Shown in pieces: positions 45,193 to 55,527 of a stretch of 64,000 nt of DNA (positions are counted from its first letter, which is position 1; each line of letters opens with the position of its first letter). This stretch comes from Acidiphilium acidophilum. GTDB lineage: Bacteria > Pseudomonadota > Alphaproteobacteria > Acetobacterales > Acetobacteraceae. The position numbers and the translations under genes were made by a program. The notes under the pieces were generated by a model. That model made no database searches. It was not told the DNA's origin and saw only the letters and a program-made list of their open reading frames with translations. The stretch covers positions 1,719,501 through 1,783,500 of the forward strand of contig NZ_JAWXYB010000018.1 in NCBI RefSeq assembly GCF_033842475.1, read 5' to 3'.

Positions 45193-45462
45193 CTAGCGAC
45201 GCAGATTAAGGCGCCCAATCAGGGTCTCGTAGCGCTTATGATCCTGACGCTTGACATAATCGAGCAACCGGCGACGACGACCGACCAGCATCAAGAGACC
45301 ACGGCGCGAATGAAAATCCTTCGCGTGGGTCTTGAGGTGTTCCGTCAGGTTGGTGATCCGTTCGGAAAGAAGTGCAACCTGCACTTCAGGGCTTCCCGTA
45401 TCGGTAGCTGTATTGGCGTATTCGCCGATGAGGCTCTGACGCCGCTCTGCGGTAATCGACAT
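45193..45462 (-). CDS. rpsO: 30S ribosomal protein S15
   Basis: S15 binds 16S rRNA early in small-subunit assembly. The 89-residue protein reads [20 protein letters not shown] and then [48 protein letters not shown] split as conserved blocks, and [12 protein letters not shown]. It follows truB by 21 bases, the conserved truB-rpsO order. Confidence 0.97.
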   Translation of the reverse strand: MSITAERRQSLIGEYANTATDTGSPEVQVALLSERITNLTEHLKTHAKDFHSRRGLLMLVGRRRRLLDYVKRQDHKRYETLIGRLNLRR

Positions 45463-45483
45463 CGCATATACTCCTGCAAATGG

Positions 45484-46419
45484 TTAAATGACACGTTCCG
45501 GTCGCAGAAGCCCCTCGCTGAGCCTGCCGAGAACCACGAAACGGTGGCCCGCCATGCCGCGAACCAGCCCATTTCCCGGGCTGGACGTTGCAGGAATCCG
45601 CCCAAGAAAATCGATCAGGCTCAACGCCATCCCGTTTCGGAGTGCGGCGACTTCGGGGTCGGTCAAGGCCAGCGCCGGGATGTCGGCCAGCGCGGTCTCA
45701 ACCGGCTTCACGAGGTCCGGTTCACAGTCGGCGCTATGGTCGTAATTTATGCATTTGTCCAGTGTTACCGCATCTTCGATACGGAATGGACCTACGGCAA
45801 GTCGGCGCAGCACCGCGATGTGCCCAACCGTGCCGACTGCGCGAGCCAGATCACGTGCGAGCGAACGCATATAGACGCCCTTACCCGACGCCACTTCGAA
45901 AACAGCATGATCAGCATCCGGCCGATCGATCAGATCAAACCGGTCTATCTGGGCCGGGCGGGGCGCCAGATCCGGGGGTGCGCCTGCGCGAGCGAGGTCG
46001 TAGGCGCGCTCTCCAGCCACCTTGATGGCAGAGAAAGCCGGAGGCACCTGCATGATCGAGCCTTGGAATGCGGAGAGGGCAACCTGAATCGTGGCGTCAT
46101 CCGGCCGGTTATCGCTGGTCTCGATCACCGCGCCTTCGGCGTCATCGGTATCACGCGCCTCGCCGAATTTGAGCGTGAACTGATATAATTTGATTCCATC
46201 CATGACGTAAGGAACCATTTTAGTCGCGCCACCGAGAGCAATGGGCAGAACCCCCGTCGCCAGCGGATCAAGCGTTCCGCCGTGCCCGACCTTGGCCGCA
46301 TCCAACCCGCGTTTGATCTTACCGACCGCATGAGCGCTTGTAATGCCCGGCGGTTTGTCGAGAATGATCCATCCGTCGATTTTCCGCCCCCGCCTCTGCG
46401 GCTTTTGGCCCTTGGCCAT
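45484..46419 (-). CDS. truB: tRNA pseudouridine-55 synthase TruB
   Basis: TruB makes pseudouridine 55 in the T-loop of tRNAs. The 311-residue protein has GWIILDKPPGITSAHAV, the catalytic Asp of HGGTLDPLATGVLPIALG, PPAFSAIKVAGERAYDLAR and a C-terminal PUA-like end. I start at ATG 46419 because AAGGGA lies six bases before it; a GTG just ahead is the other choice. rpsO follows. Confidence 0.95.
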   Translation of the reverse strand: MAKGQKPQRRGRKIDGWIILDKPPGITSAHAVGKIKRGLDAAKVGHGGTLDPLATGVLPIALGGATKMVPYVMDGIKLYQFTLKFGEARDTDDAEGAVIETSDNRPDDATIQVALSAFQGSIMQVPPAFSAIKVAGERAYDLARAGAPPDLAPRPAQIDRFDLIDRPDADHAVFEVASGKGVYMRSLARDLARAVGTVGHIAVLRRLAVGPFRIEDAVTLDKCINYDHSADCEPDLVKPVETALADIPALALTDPEVAALRNGMALSLIDFLGRIPATSSPGNGLVRGMAGHRFVVLGRLSEGLLRPERVI

Positions 46420-46491
46420 CACAATTCCCTTATATGCTATGGATACGCACTGATATCGGCGCCCGGCACCGATCGTCGCCGATCGCCGGTA

Positions 46492-47379
46492 TCAGGCCTG
46501 ATTGAGATCGATAAGAGCCTGACGGATCTTGCGACCGCGAAGGACCTTATCCTCGATATACGTCGTGTCGCCCCAGCGAACCGCCCGGGCCATCGCCTGA
46601 GCATCTTCGGTAAAGCGTGCCAGCATTTCGAGTAACGCGTCGCGGTTATTGAGGAAAATATCCCGCCACATGACCGGATCGGATGCAGCGATCCTGGTGA
46701 AATCGCGGAATCCGGACGCAGCGAACCGCAGCACTTCCTGGCGGGTTTCGTCCGCCAGATCATCCGCTGTTCCGCAGATCGTGAAGGCGATCAGATGCGG
46801 GAGGTGGCTCACGATCGCCACCACCCGATCATGGTGTGCGGCATCCATGATGCTGACAGTCGCACCACACCGCTCCCACAATGTCCGGATTTTTGAGACC
46901 GCGCGATCGTCGGTTCCGGTCGGGGGAGTCAGCAGACACCAGCGCCCCTGAAATAACTCAATGAACCCGGCATCGGGTCCGGAAAACTCGGTGCCTGCCA
47001 TCGGATGGGCCGGTACGAAATGGGTCCCCTGAGGTAGAAACGGGCCGATATCACGGATCACCGACTGTTTCGTCGATCCGACATCGGTCACGATGGCCCC
47101 AGGCATAAGATGCGGTGCGATCTGCTGAGCGAGCGCGGCGTAGGCTCCCACAGGTGCACAGAGCATCACGCAATCAGCATCCTCGACCGCTCGAGCAGGG
47201 TCGATTTCGGTGAGATCCGCAATCCCGAGGTCTGCGACGCGGTTCAATGTCGCCTCGGTCCGGGCGTTCGCCACCACGACTCGGGCAATATCCCCCCGAG
47301 AGCGGGCAATCCGTGCGACGGATGATCCGATCAATCCAACGCCGATCAGGGCAAGCCGTTCAAAAACCGGATCAGCCAT
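46492..47379 (-). CDS. tyrA: Prephenate/arogenate dehydrogenase TyrA
   Basis: TyrA oxidises prephenate or arogenate on the way to tyrosine. The 295-residue protein has the NAD motif [14 protein letters not shown], the [10 protein letters not shown] and [14 protein letters not shown] segments and the [14 protein letters not shown] helix with the conserved His. ATG 47379 overlaps hisC by 8 bases. It is the third gene of the aroQ-hisC-tyrA aromatic unit. Which of the two substrates it prefers is not visible. Confidence 0.92.
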   Translation of the reverse strand: MADPVFERLALIGVGLIGSSVARIARSRGDIARVVVANARTEATLNRVADLGIADLTEIDPARAVEDADCVMLCAPVGAYAALAQQIAPHLMPGAIVTDVGSTKQSVIRDIGPFLPQGTHFVPAHPMAGTEFSGPDAGFIELFQGRWCLLTPPTGTDDRAVSKIRTLWERCGATVSIMDAAHHDRVVAIVSHLPHLIAFTICGTADDLADETRQEVLRFAASGFRDFTRIAASDPVMWRDIFLNNRDALLEMLARFTEDAQAMARAVRWGDTTYIEDKVLRGRKIRQALIDLNQA

Positions 47380-48484
47380 TTTGTGCGGCAAACTCGGTCA
47401 AAGCGTCGGTCACTGCCGCGCACTCCTGATCTGTCCCGATCGTCACACGCAGACATTGAGCAAGCCCGTATGCAGCCACATTGCGAACGATGATGCCGCG
47501 CGAACGCAGATAGCGGTCCGCAGCGCCGGCTCGCTCCGGGGTCGACAGGTCGACCAATACGAAATTCGCTTCGCTCGGATAGACAGTCAGCCCCCCGGCC
47601 GACAAACGATTTGTCATTTGTGCCCGTGCCTGCCGGTTGTGCTCCCGGGACCGTTCGATCCAGTCCGGCTCGGCGAGCGCTGCAATACCGGCCGCTGCCG
47701 CAGGACCACTCACGTTGAACGGCATCCTTACGCGGTTGAGCACATCGATAACGGACAACGGGCCGTAAGCCCAGCCGAGGCGCAAGCCTCCAAGGCCGAA
47801 AATCTTGGAGAAGGTGCGTACCATCACCGTCCCTTCGCCTGCATCAACCAGCCCGATGCCGGGATCGTAGTCGGGACGGTCAACATATTCGGCGTAGGCT
47901 GCATCGAGCACGAGCAGAACCTCCGGCGGCAGCGAGGTGCGGAGCCGCGTCATCTCAGCCGCAGGCACCAGCGTGCCGGTTGGATTGTTCGGATTGGCCA
48001 GAAACACCAACCGCGTCGCGGGCCCGACCAGCGCAAGAATCGCATCGACGTCGGCGGTCAGATCGTGGCGCTCCGCAGCCTTGCGTACCTCCATTCCAGC
48101 CAGTTTCGCCGCAATTTCGTAGATGAGGAACCCATGCGCGCTCATCACCAGATCGGTGCCCGGCCCGCCATAGGATTGGATCAGCAGGTTGATCAGATCG
48201 TCCGAGCCGTTCCCACATACGATCCGTTCGGGATCAAGATCGAAACACCTTCCGATCGCCTGACGCAGCGCGGTGGCGCCGCCGTCGGGATAACGATGCC
48301 CGCTTTCCGCCGCCCCCCGTATAGCGTCCACGGCACCCGGAGGGACCCCGAAAGCCCCCTCATTGGAGGATAGCTTGATCACACGGTTCACACCGGTCAA
48401 CTTCGATTCGCCGCCGACATAGGGCGGTACGGAAAATACGGCGGGCCGGGCCGCTGGTTGCGTTGCCACGGAGTCTTCGGTCAT
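47372..48484 (-). CDS. hisC: Histidinol-phosphate/aromatic aminotransferase HisC
   Basis: This 370-residue PLP enzyme moves the amino group in histidine synthesis and often in aromatic amino-acid synthesis. It has [41 protein letters not shown] and the Schiff-base Lys in [15 protein letters not shown]. Its position between aroQ and tyrA, not with his genes, suggests that it works on prephenate or phenylpyruvate-type substrates. The start overlaps the aroQ stop (ATGA). Confidence 0.92.
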   Translation of the reverse strand: MTEDSVATQPAARPAVFSVPPYVGGESKLTGVNRVIKLSSNEGAFGVPPGAVDAIRGAAESGHRYPDGGATALRQAIGRCFDLDPERIVCGNGSDDLINLLIQSYGGPGTDLVMSAHGFLIYEIAAKLAGMEVRKAAERHDLTADVDAILALVGPATRLVFLANPNNPTGTLVPAAEMTRLRTSLPPEVLLVLDAAYAEYVDRPDYDPGIGLVDAGEGTVMVRTFSKIFGLGGLRLGWAYGPLSVIDVLNRVRMPFNVSGPAAAAGIAALAEPDWIERSREHNRQARAQMTNRLSAGGLTVYPSEANFVLVDLSTPERAGAADRYLRSRGIIVRNVAAYGLAQCLRVTIGTDQECAAVTDALTEFAAQNG

Positions 48485-49368
48485 CGGGCCCCCGCCGTCG
48501 GTTCAGGCGGCACCGCATAGGCACCGAGAATGACGGGAACTGCGAGAAATCCGGTGATGGTGGCCAAACGCGGATCATCTCGGGCGATCAGGCCCTCGAC
48601 GTCGGCTAACGCATACCCGACCTCCCGTTTCGCCGCCCGGCGCGGCAGGATGGATCCCACGTCGAATCCGGCTTCCTTCAGGATACCCGCAATCCGGGCC
48701 GTACTCGTGTCGGGCGCAATTTCGATACCGATCAGACTACGGTCAGCTCCGCTCGGGTCCGGGGTGAGTGACGAGACGACATAGGCGCCGGCATGGGGAA
48801 CGCCCTCGTTGCGCCGCGTCCAGAACGGAAGTTTCGCAACGATTGCCAGGCGTGGAATTCCACCATGCATCAGGCCGACCCACCAGGCCGCCTGCTCGTC
48901 GTCCTCATCAGACGGCATTGGCAGTACCGCCGCGTGAGCCGCCCCGTTGGTGAGATCGGCCAGTGCCTGCGATGTGGTCCGGTGACGGCGCAGACTGGTC
49001 AGGGGGCCGAAATGTTCGCGGGCAACGGCGGGTAGTTCGATCTGCGCTCCATCGGCCACCGCGATGACGAGACCGCCTTCGATCATCAGAGCACCGGAAA
49101 ATAATTCCCGCCATATCCGGACAATCGTCTGCGGCGGCAAAGCCCCTTTGTGACGCGCCAGAAGCCGGCGAAGCATCGCCGCTTCGCGACCGGGCCTGAT
49201 CGGAACTCCACGTTTACCGGCTTCCCGTGCAACCCGCTCGATGATCTCCGCCCGCTCCATGAGCATATCGTGCAAACGATCATCGAGTTGATCGATTTCG
49301 GCACGCAACCGCGCAAGCGTTTCCGGAACCGCATCTTGGGTCGGTGAATAAGACGATATGTCGGACAT
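48481..49368 (-). CDS. AroQ-type chorismate mutase with unrecognised C-terminal domain
   Basis: The first 90 residues are a chorismate mutase: [35 protein letters not shown], and [17 protein letters not shown] carry the Arg, Lys and Glu of AroQ helices. It turns chorismate to prephenate. The other 200 residues do not show the prephenate-dehydratase or ACT motifs of Phe[21 protein letters not shown] may be a distant ACT-like unit. I chose ATG 49368; a longer form would run into the divergent metX region. Confidence 0.78.
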   Translation of the reverse strand: MSDISSYSPTQDAVPETLARLRAEIDQLDDRLHDMLMERAEIIERVAREAGKRGVPIRPGREAAMLRRLLARHKGALPPQTIVRIWRELFSGALMIEGGLVIAVADGAQIELPAVAREHFGPLTSLRRHRTTSQALADLTNGAAHAAVLPMPSDEDDEQAAWWVGLMHGGIPRLAIVAKLPFWTRRNEGVPHAGAYVVSSLTPDPSGADRSLIGIEIAPDTSTARIAGILKEAGFDVGSILPRRAAKREVGYALADVEGLIARDDPRLATITGFLAVPVILGAYAVPPEPTAGAR

Positions 49369-49479
49369 GCGAACCTGGTAAAATGAACTTGGTGTCCTTT
49401 GATACAGGAGGCACGGCTGACGGCAAGACCTTCGGATCTGCTTGCTCCCCTTCCCCGTTGCAGGCATACCCCGCCCGTC

Positions 49480-50625
49480 ATGGACCAGACGCCTCTCCCG
49501 CAGATCAACCACCAGCACGAAACGTTTACGGAAGGTCTTCTGCTGGATTGCGGCACCGTTCTCGCGCCGTTGCAAATCGCATACCGGACCTATGGCACGC
49601 TGAATGCCGACCGCAGCAACGCGATCCTGATCTGTCACGCGCTCACCGGTGATCAATACGTCGCCGAACAACAACCGTTGACCGGTAAACCTGCGTGGTG
49701 GGGCAATCTCGTCGGACCCGCCAAGCCGGTGGACACAAATCGTTATTTCGTTATCTGTGCTAACGTACTTGGTGGGTGCATGGGTTCGACCGGCCCGCGC
49801 AGCCCGCGCAGTACTGGGTCCGAAGACTTATGGGGCATCGATCTACCGCCGATTACAATTCAGGACATGGTTCGCGCCCAAAAGATGCTCGTGAACCGTT
49901 TGCAGATCACCCGGCTTTTCGCCGTGGTGGGCGGTTCGATGGGAGGAATGCAGGTCTTGGCCTGGGCGTCGCTTTTCCCGGAAGCCGTCTTTGCAGCGGT
50001 GCCGGTGGCGACTGCGCCCTATCATTCCGCGCAGAACATTGCCTTTCACGAAGTCGGGCGCCAGGCAATCTTCGCCGATCCTGATTTTTTCGGGGGACGG
50101 TACTGGGAACACGGCGTGGTGCCATCGCGTGGTCTCGCCGTCGCCAGGATGACCGCGCATATCACTTACCTATCAGAAGCGGCCCTCACCCGAAAATTCG
50201 GGCGTCGCCTGCAAGGCAACAACGCACTGAGTCCTGTCCTGTTCGGCGAACGATTTGCCGTCGAGAGCTATCTTGAGCACCAGGGATCGAGCTTCGTGCG
50301 TCGCTTCGATGCCAACTCCTACCTTTGTATCACGCGCGCGATGGATTTTTTCGATCTCGCTGCCGATCATGGGGGCTCGCTTGCCTCGGCATTTCGAGGC
50401 TCCCGGACCCGATTTCTTCTCGTTTCGTTCAGTTCGGACTGGCTGTTTCCCACCACCGAGAGCCGGATCCTGGCCCGCGCCCTCAATCAGGTTGCGGCCA
50501 ATGTCAGTTTCGTTGAAATCATCAGCGATAAGGGACATGATGCCTTTCTGCTGGATGAGCCCGATTTCCATCGCACGGTCGCAGGTTTTCTAGGCGGTGC
50601 GGCAGAAGCGGCAGGATTGAAATGA
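49480..50625 (+). CDS. metX: Homoserine O-acetyltransferase MetX
   Basis: MetX activates homoserine with acetyl-CoA (or succinyl-CoA) for methionine. The 381-residue alpha/beta hydrolase shows [11 protein letters not shown], the nucleophile Ser in [15 protein letters not shown], Asp in [14 protein letters not shown] and His in [13 protein letters not shown] 49480 matches the usual N-terminus; upstream in-frame codons do not. It overlaps metW by 4 bases. Confidence 0.93.
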   Translation: MDQTPLPQINHQHETFTEGLLLDCGTVLAPLQIAYRTYGTLNADRSNAILICHALTGDQYVAEQQPLTGKPAWWGNLVGPAKPVDTNRYFVICANVLGGCMGSTGPRSPRSTGSEDLWGIDLPPITIQDMVRAQKMLVNRLQITRLFAVVGGSMGGMQVLAWASLFPEAVFAAVPVATAPYHSAQNIAFHEVGRQAIFADPDFFGGRYWEHGVVPSRGLAVARMTAHITYLSEAALTRKFGRRLQGNNALSPVLFGERFAVESYLEHQGSSFVRRFDANSYLCITRAMDFFDLAADHGGSLASAFRGSRTRFLLVSFSSDWLFPTTESRILARALNQVAANVSFVEIISDKGHDAFLLDEPDFHRTVAGFLGGAAEAAGLK

Positions 50626-51284
50626 CCGAGCTTGCACCCGTGCGCTTCGTCGCCAAGAATATGCGCGTCGATCTCGAACTGATTGCCGGCATGATCGAGC
50701 CGAATACCCGTGTTCTGGACATCGGATGTGGCGACGGCGCCTTGATCGACTACTTGTTCAGAACCCGCGGATGCGACGCGCGAGGCATCGAAATCGACAT
50801 GGCAGAAGTGACTCGGGCGGTCGCACACGGCCTGCCCGTCATGCAGGGCGATGCCGATAACGATCTCGTCCACTATCCTGACAACGCCTTCGATTATGTG
50901 GTTCTGTCTCGAACGTTGCAGGCGGTCGAGCAACCTCTGGAAGTTCTGCGCCAGATGCTGCGCATCGGGACACGCGGAATCGTCAGCTTTCCGAATTTTG
51001 GTCATTGGAGCTTGCGGTGGCAATTGTTGTCCACCGGTCGTATGCCGATGACGCAGACTTGGAGCCGGATGTGGTATGAAACGCCCAATATCCATCCTTG
51101 CACCATCCGTGACTTTTTCGATCTTTGCGATGCCGAGGGTTATGTGGTCGACCAGTGGTTGGCCGCCGATGAGGCCGGTCGTCGTGCGCCGTGGCGACGC
51201 GCGCGCTTGCTGGCCAATCTGTTCGGCGAGCAAGGGCTCTTCGTGTTGAGGAAAGCCGTAGGCCCTTCGGTCGAAACGCGTTGA
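50622..51284 (+). CDS. metW: Methionine biosynthesis protein MetW
   Basis: MetW is a SAM-binding methyltransferase-like protein that stimulates MetX. The 220-residue protein has [17 protein letters not shown] (SAM motif I) and [40 protein letters not shown] follows. Overlap with metX (ATGA) is the usual layout in proteobacteria. It ends 21 bases from the convergent lipoprotein gene. Confidence 0.94.
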   Translation: MTELAPVRFVAKNMRVDLELIAGMIEPNTRVLDIGCGDGALIDYLFRTRGCDARGIEIDMAEVTRAVAHGLPVMQGDADNDLVHYPDNAFDYVVLSRTLQAVEQPLEVLRQMLRIGTRGIVSFPNFGHWSLRWQLLSTGRMPMTQTWSRMWYETPNIHPCTIRDFFDLCDAEGYVVDQWLAADEAGRRAPWRRARLLANLFGEQGLFVLRKAVGPSVETR

Positions 51285-51305
51285 TTGATCCGGAGCTGTC
51301 GATGT

Positions 51306-52115
51306 TTATCGTCGATACAAAACCTTCAGCGCGACGAACCAGTCGTACCTTGGGTCAACGATAGTTCCATCGCGGTGCTCCAGCGTATCTCGAGTTGTGG
51401 TGGGAACATGCGTCAGGGCGACTGTGTCATCGACATTCCCTCCGATCACCGACAGCATCGACCGGCGTTGTCTGACGACGATGGCGCAATGGGACGGAAA
51501 AAATCCACGGCTCGGGAGATTGGCATAGGTCATGGAATCGGCACTGCCCCGCCCCGCACAGATCAGATCACCGGGGACCGGGGCATAGGTTACGGGGTTC
51601 TCGGCGAGGAGGAGAGGGTCGGAGATTTTACCGTGGGCGGCGTTCCAGGCGTAGTCGATATATTTCGCGTGATTGGGTGAGTAGGGAAAATCGGGGCCAG
51701 CACCGGCCATGCGCATGACGTAAGAAATGAAAGCGGCCGACCAGGCAAAATGCCCGTCATCCCGCGGCGAGAATTTTCGACCCGCGGCGCCGTGCTTGCC
51801 GGTCCAGCGATCGTAGTAATGCCCTGCATTCATGCCGATCCACCAGTAGAGCCCGACCTCCTGCCAGTCGCCGTTATCACGCTCCTGCTTCGCCTGCGCG
51901 TCGACCGGATGGTAGGCCGAAGGAGGTGTATCGACCACGCGGCTGCCCCAGTAACGCCATTCCCCCCGCGCGATCTGGATGGCGGCGATTCGCGAAAATG
52001 CCTCGTAGGGCCGGTTGGCAAAGGGTGGAGCATGGGCGTCGGGTCGCACCGCACAGCCCGACAGAGCGAGGAGTACGCCGGTGCCCGCTAGATACTTCCT
52101 GATCGTCTCTTTCAA
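51306..52115 (-). CDS. DUF2272 lipoprotein
   Basis: The 269-residue protein starts with a lipoprotein signal (GVLLALSGC, Cys21) and has a domain with HFAWSAAFISYVMRMAG, YSPNHAKYID, YAPVPGDLICAGRG and FPSHCAIVV, which matches DUF2272, a likely NlpC/P60-related fold. The function is unknown; cell-wall action is a guess. It is the last gene of a DUF983/UPF0262/mtnA/DUF2272 run, 12 bases past mtnA. Confidence 0.8.
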   Translation of the reverse strand: MKETIRKYLAGTGVLLALSGCAVRPDAHAPPFANRPYEAFSRIAAIQIARGEWRYWGSRVVDTPPSAYHPVDAQAKQERDNGDWQEVGLYWWIGMNAGHYYDRWTGKHGAAGRKFSPRDDGHFAWSAAFISYVMRMAGAGPDFPYSPNHAKYIDYAWNAAHGKISDPLLLAENPVTYAPVPGDLICAGRGSADSMTYANLPSRGFFPSHCAIVVRQRRSMLSVIGGNVDDTVALTHVPTTTRDTLEHRDGTIVDPRYDWFVALKVLYRR

Positions 52116-52127
52116 GAAAACAACCGT

Positions 52128-53231
52128 CTACACCGCGTTCTGCCGACCGTATTCCGGAAACATCTGAGACAGCGCCGCGGCACTCGCCGCACAGACACCG
52201 CGTTCGGTTATCAGTCCGGATACCAGACGCGCCGGCGTCACATCGAACGCCGGATTCACCACCAGACTATCCTTGGGTACGATACGGATTGTGGCGATGC
52301 TGCCATCAAGCGCACGACCGGTCATGGTGGTCACCTCAGTGGTCGCGCGCTCCTCGATCGGTATGTCGGTGAGCCCATCGGAAATCGTCCAGTCGATCGT
52401 CGAAGACGGGAGCGCCACGTAGAACGGGATCCCGTTATCGCGCGCGGCCAGCGCCTTGAGATAGGTGCCGATCTTGTTGCAGACATCACCTGCATTGGTA
52501 ACGCGATCGGTGCCGACGATCACCATGTCGATCTCGCCTCGCTGCATCAGATGCCCGCCGGCATTATCTACGATGACGGTATGCTTGACCCCATGCTTTC
52601 CAAGTTCCCATGCGGTCAGCGAAGCACCCTGATTACGCGGGCGGGTTTCATCGACGAACACATGGACGTCGATACCCTCGTCATGCGCCAGGTAGATCGG
52701 TGCGAGCGCCGTGCCCCAATCGACCGTCGCGATCCAGCCTGCATTACAATGGGTGAGGATATTGACGCGGCGCCCCGCAGAAGCCCGGGATCTGATCAGG
52801 CCAAGCCCGTGCCGACCGATCGCGTGGTTCGTTGCGACGTCTTCATCGCAGATCGCTGCCGCCTCGGCATATGCGGCCTCGGCGCGTTCGACCTTTGGAT
52901 GGTCTCGCAGCAGACTCTCCATACGATTGAGCGCCCAGCGGAGATTGATTGCAGTGGGGCGGGTGGCGGACAACGTCGTGATAGCCTGTTGCAAGGCAGC
53001 ATCCGAAGGATCGGCACGCATCGCAATAGCAACGCCATAGGCCGCCGTTGCCCCGATCAACGGCGCCCCACGGACCAACATCGCGCTGATCGCATGCGCA
53101 ACCTGATCAAGTGTGGTCAGGCGTGGCATCTCCACGGCCCAGGGCAGCTTCGTCTGATCAATGATCCGCAAAGACCATCGATCGGTTTCGTCGAGCCAGA
53201 GTGAACGAAAGGCCGTGCCGTCGATTTTCAT
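52128..53231 (-). CDS. mtnA: Methylthioribose-1-phosphate isomerase MtnA
   Basis: MtnA isomerises methylthioribose-1-phosphate in the methionine salvage pathway. The 367-residue protein has RGAPLIGATAAYGVAIAM, the active Cys in ILTHCNAGWIATVDWGTAL and the Asp in VIVGTDRVTNAGDVCNKIGTY. ATG 53231 gives the usual MKIDGTAFRSLW start. Other salvage genes are not nearby. Confidence 0.93.
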   Translation of the reverse strand: MKIDGTAFRSLWLDETDRWSLRIIDQTKLPWAVEMPRLTTLDQVAHAISAMLVRGAPLIGATAAYGVAIAMRADPSDAALQQAITTLSATRPTAINLRWALNRMESLLRDHPKVERAEAAYAEAAAICDEDVATNHAIGRHGLGLIRSRASAGRRVNILTHCNAGWIATVDWGTALAPIYLAHDEGIDVHVFVDETRPRNQGASLTAWELGKHGVKHTVIVDNAGGHLMQRGEIDMVIVGTDRVTNAGDVCNKIGTYLKALAARDNGIPFYVALPSSTIDWTISDGLTDIPIEERATTEVTTMTGRALDGSIATIRIVPKDSLVVNPAFDVTPARLVSGLITERGVCAASAAALSQMFPEYGRQNAV

Positions 53232-53259
53232 GCTGATGATCCGCGCTGAAGTTGCGCCC

Positions 53260-53745
53260 CTACATACGCCGGTGCAGGGCGCAGACCAAGGTGAAGATCC
53301 GACGCGCGGTATCAAAATCAAGCAGCACCTTATTGTTCAGTCGCGCCATCACGAGTTCAGCCCCCTCGTTGTGGAGGCCCCGCCGCCCCATGTCGATTGC
53401 CTGAATACGGGCCTCGCGGCCTTCGGCGATCGCATCGGCATAGCTGTCCAGCAGCATCTGGTAATCGCGAACCATCGAACGAAACGGGCCGGGTGCAAGG
53501 ATCAAGGTTTGCAACGTCTCGTCCGCCTCCGTGCGGATGTCGAACACCAGGCGGCCGTCCTGAATCGAGAGATACAGAATGGTTGCTTGGTTGGGATGGC
53601 TGACCAACGCGAAGCGATTATCCGCCGCGAGATCCTCGATCGCCTGGCTGCGATCGGCTTCCTGCATGGGACTGAGGCCGGACGCATCTTCATTGAGCAC
53701 GACGCGTAGCAACCGCCCGCCCCCTGCCCTCTTTGCCTCATCCAT
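53260..53745 (-). CDS. UPF0262 family protein
   Basis: The 161-residue protein matches UPF0262, a small alphaproteobacterial family of unknown function: RLLRVVLNEDASGLSP, RSQAIEDLAADNRFAL, RLVFDIRTEADETLQTL and FRSMVRDYQMLLDSYADAI. No enzymatic site is known. It overlaps the DUF983 gene by 8 bases and precedes mtnA. Confidence 0.85.
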   Translation of the reverse strand: MDEAKRAGGGRLLRVVLNEDASGLSPMQEADRSQAIEDLAADNRFALVSHPNQATILYLSIQDGRLVFDIRTEADETLQTLILAPGPFRSMVRDYQMLLDSYADAIAEGREARIQAIDMGRRGLHNEGAELVMARLNNKVLLDFDTARRIFTLVCALHRRM

Positions 53746-54205
53746 TACGACCAGACGACCGATCAGCTGACTTTACGTTAGTTGTCGCCGTGACAGGCCG
53801 CAACATATTGTTCTTCAACATGATTGCAAGCGTGATACCCTTTACCGGACGCAACATGCCGAGCAGCACAACAAGGGTCAACGGAACGAAAATCGCCATT
53901 GAAACGATCCAGTTCATACCGCCGTCGAAGTCGGCCAGAAGCATGCACACGATGATGAAATGCAAGGCGATGACCAGAGTGATGTATGGCGGTGCGTCAT
54001 CGCAGGGAACCCGTCCCAACGGCGCGGCGCAATGAGGGCATTCCGGGCGAACCTTGAGATAGCCTTCGAACGCTGACGTGGTGCCGCAGGATGGGCAGCG
54101 CATCATCAGGCCGCGGCGGAGTGCTGGCCCCCACCCCGGCATCGCCACCGGATTGACCGGGCGGCTGCGGTCGGATCGCCAGGCGGTCGAAGCAGGATCG
54201 GACAC
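53738..54205 (-). CDS. DUF983 zinc-ribbon membrane protein
   Basis: The 155-residue protein has an N-terminal zinc ribbon (MMRCPSCGTT and PECPHCAAPLG, four Cys), then two transmembrane helices (ITLVIALHFIIVCMLLA and NWIVSMAIFVPLTLVVLLG) joined by an acidic loop. This is the DUF983 layout, function unknown. It is the first gene of the DUF983/UPF0262/mtnA/DUF2272 run. Confidence 0.87.
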   Translation of the reverse strand: MSDPASTAWRSDRSRPVNPVAMPGWGPALRRGLMMRCPSCGTTSAFEGYLKVRPECPHCAAPLGRVPCDDAPPYITLVIALHFIIVCMLLADFDGGMNWIVSMAIFVPLTLVVLLGMLRPVKGITLAIMLKNNMLRPVTATTNVKSADRSSGRNG

Positions 54206-54766
54206 AATCGATTTCTTTCATTCGAAATGTTCAAGCGGTGAGATCATATGCGACTCGAACCGGTCCTGTTGCAAGTGTACGGACAACGACAGGATGCCGG
54301 GACGAACCGCAATGGGGAAAATTCCGAAACATCATTCAACATTAACGATTTTCCGAGATCACCAACGCCGCCGTCGCGGGAACCGCTGTTTCACAGGCGG
54401 AGTCCGAAAATACTCCAGATGAAAAACCGTACGGATATTGTCGAAAATCGCTGCTTTTTGTTGACATCGACTCCACAGACAGTGAATAGCGATTCCTGCG
54501 TGCGTCGCGCGATTCGCGTCGCAATTTGTCAAGAGCAGTCTGTCTAAATCGAGTATCGCACGCGGAAGGGAACAACGGCCATTGACCGCACATGCTGCAG
54601 CGGATGACGACACCACATCTACCGATCATTATCTCGATATGCACCGGCGCATATTGATGGTGGACAATCGTCACAATACGGCCCGGATTCATGTTCAGCA
54701 TGATGTCTCTTGTCTGCCGGTCTTAGACCGTCTTCCACCATATCCCCCGAGCGAAGGAGAATTCTT
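54206..54766. other. About 560 bases without a supportable gene
   Basis: The stretch lies between the divergent DUF983 and H1-like genes. Open frames here read as shadow. TTGACA at 54461-54466 with GAATAG 17 bases later (54484-54489) is a possible promoter toward the H1-like gene, leaving an untranslated leader of about 270 bases. No tRNA or known riboswitch is recognised. Confidence 0.5.
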
Positions 54767-55435
54767 GTGACCACTGAAACCGCCATACGCGTGCAAGCAC
54801 TCGCCATGCGCACGACAACGAAGACGACAACGCCAAAAAAATCAACGACCAAGTCGAAATCAAGCACCCCACCAGCCAGGACAGTCGAAGTCAAAACCAC
54901 ACCGAAGGCTACAGGCAAAAAGGCCGAGGCAGCCGAATCTCCGACCAAAGCCAAGACCAAGCCGGCAAAGACTGTTGAAAAACCTGCAACGGCGACGACC
55001 AAAAATCCAACAATCAAGACCGAGACATCCAAGCCGTCAACCAAGGTGTCGGCACCAAAAGCCACACCGCCAAAGGCTGCAATGGGCAAGTCCACCTCGC
55101 CAAAAACATCAGCCACAAAGGCGGCGGCCACGAAGCCAGCTGCCACCAAAGCACCGGTATCGAAGCCAGCAACATCTAAATCGCAATCAAAGCCGGTTGC
55201 CGCGACGGCTGCAAAAAAAATGCCGGCCAAGCCCGCAGCCAAAGCGGCAATGCCAAAAGCCGCAACCAAGGCAGCACCCAAATCGGGACAAGCAAAGCTC
55301 CCGGCAAAGCGGTCTGCGCCGACTACTCGTAAAACCGTTAACGGCAAGGCGACCAGCGCCGCCCGCAAGGGCCCGGTGGCTCGCAAAACCGGCCAAAAGC
55401 CGGCGACACCGGCGAGCCCTGATACATCGGACTGA
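54767..55435 (+). CDS. Histone H1-like Lys/Ala/Pro/Thr-rich protein
   Basis: The 222-residue protein is nearly all low complexity: runs of Lys, Ala, Pro, Thr and Ser with motifs such as KAAATKPAATKAP, KPATSKS and KKMPAKPAAKAAMPKAATKA split as repeats. That is the style of AlgP or H1-like bacterial chromatin proteins, which bind DNA through basic tails. It may also be a PHA-granule phasin-type tail, though no phasin domain is seen. I start at GTG 54767 because AAGGAGA is six bases upstream; an ATG at 54710 has no such site. A strong terminator follows. Confidence 0.65.
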   Translation: MTTETAIRVQALAMRTTTKTTTPKKSTTKSKSSTPPARTVEVKTTPKATGKKAEAAESPTKAKTKPAKTVEKPATATTKNPTIKTETSKPSTKVSAPKATPPKAAMGKSTSPKTSATKAAATKPAATKAPVSKPATSKSQSKPVAATAAKKMPAKPAAKAAMPKAATKAAPKSGQAKLPAKRSAPTTRKTVNGKATSAARKGPVARKTGQKPATPASPDTSD

Positions 55436-55455
55436 TCAGCGTTAGAGCTTTAACG

Positions 55456-55492
55456 AAATCGCGCGCCGAACGATGTTCAGCGCGCGATTTTT
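55456..55492 (+). terminator. Strong rho-independent terminator after the H1-like gene
   Basis: AAATCGCGCGC (55456-55466) pairs fully with GCGCGCGATTT (55480-55490), a further GAAC/GTTC pair stands in the loop, and T continues. It lies 21 bases past the stop and can also serve the converging rhodanese gene. Confidence 0.85.
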
Positions 55493-55527
55493 GTCTGTGT
55501 AATTCCCAATGAACGTAGGTGCGGGCT

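Noticed and set aside
47210-48373. Long open frame antisense to hisC
   Set aside because: Composition is Arg/Gln-rich and unlike a protein; hisC on the other strand is certain.
49369-49479. Possible SAM riboswitch in front of metX
   Set aside because: Some hairpin potential is visible, but the conserved SAM-II or SAM-V core bases could not be found; a covariance-model scan would be needed.
51306-52115. Ser in place of a catalytic Cys in the DUF2272 protein
   Set aside because: WSAAFIS appears to be the normal family pattern, so this is not a lost active site.
54342-54701. Open frames in the gap before the H1-like gene
   Set aside because: They have no start signals, no family features and unnatural composition.
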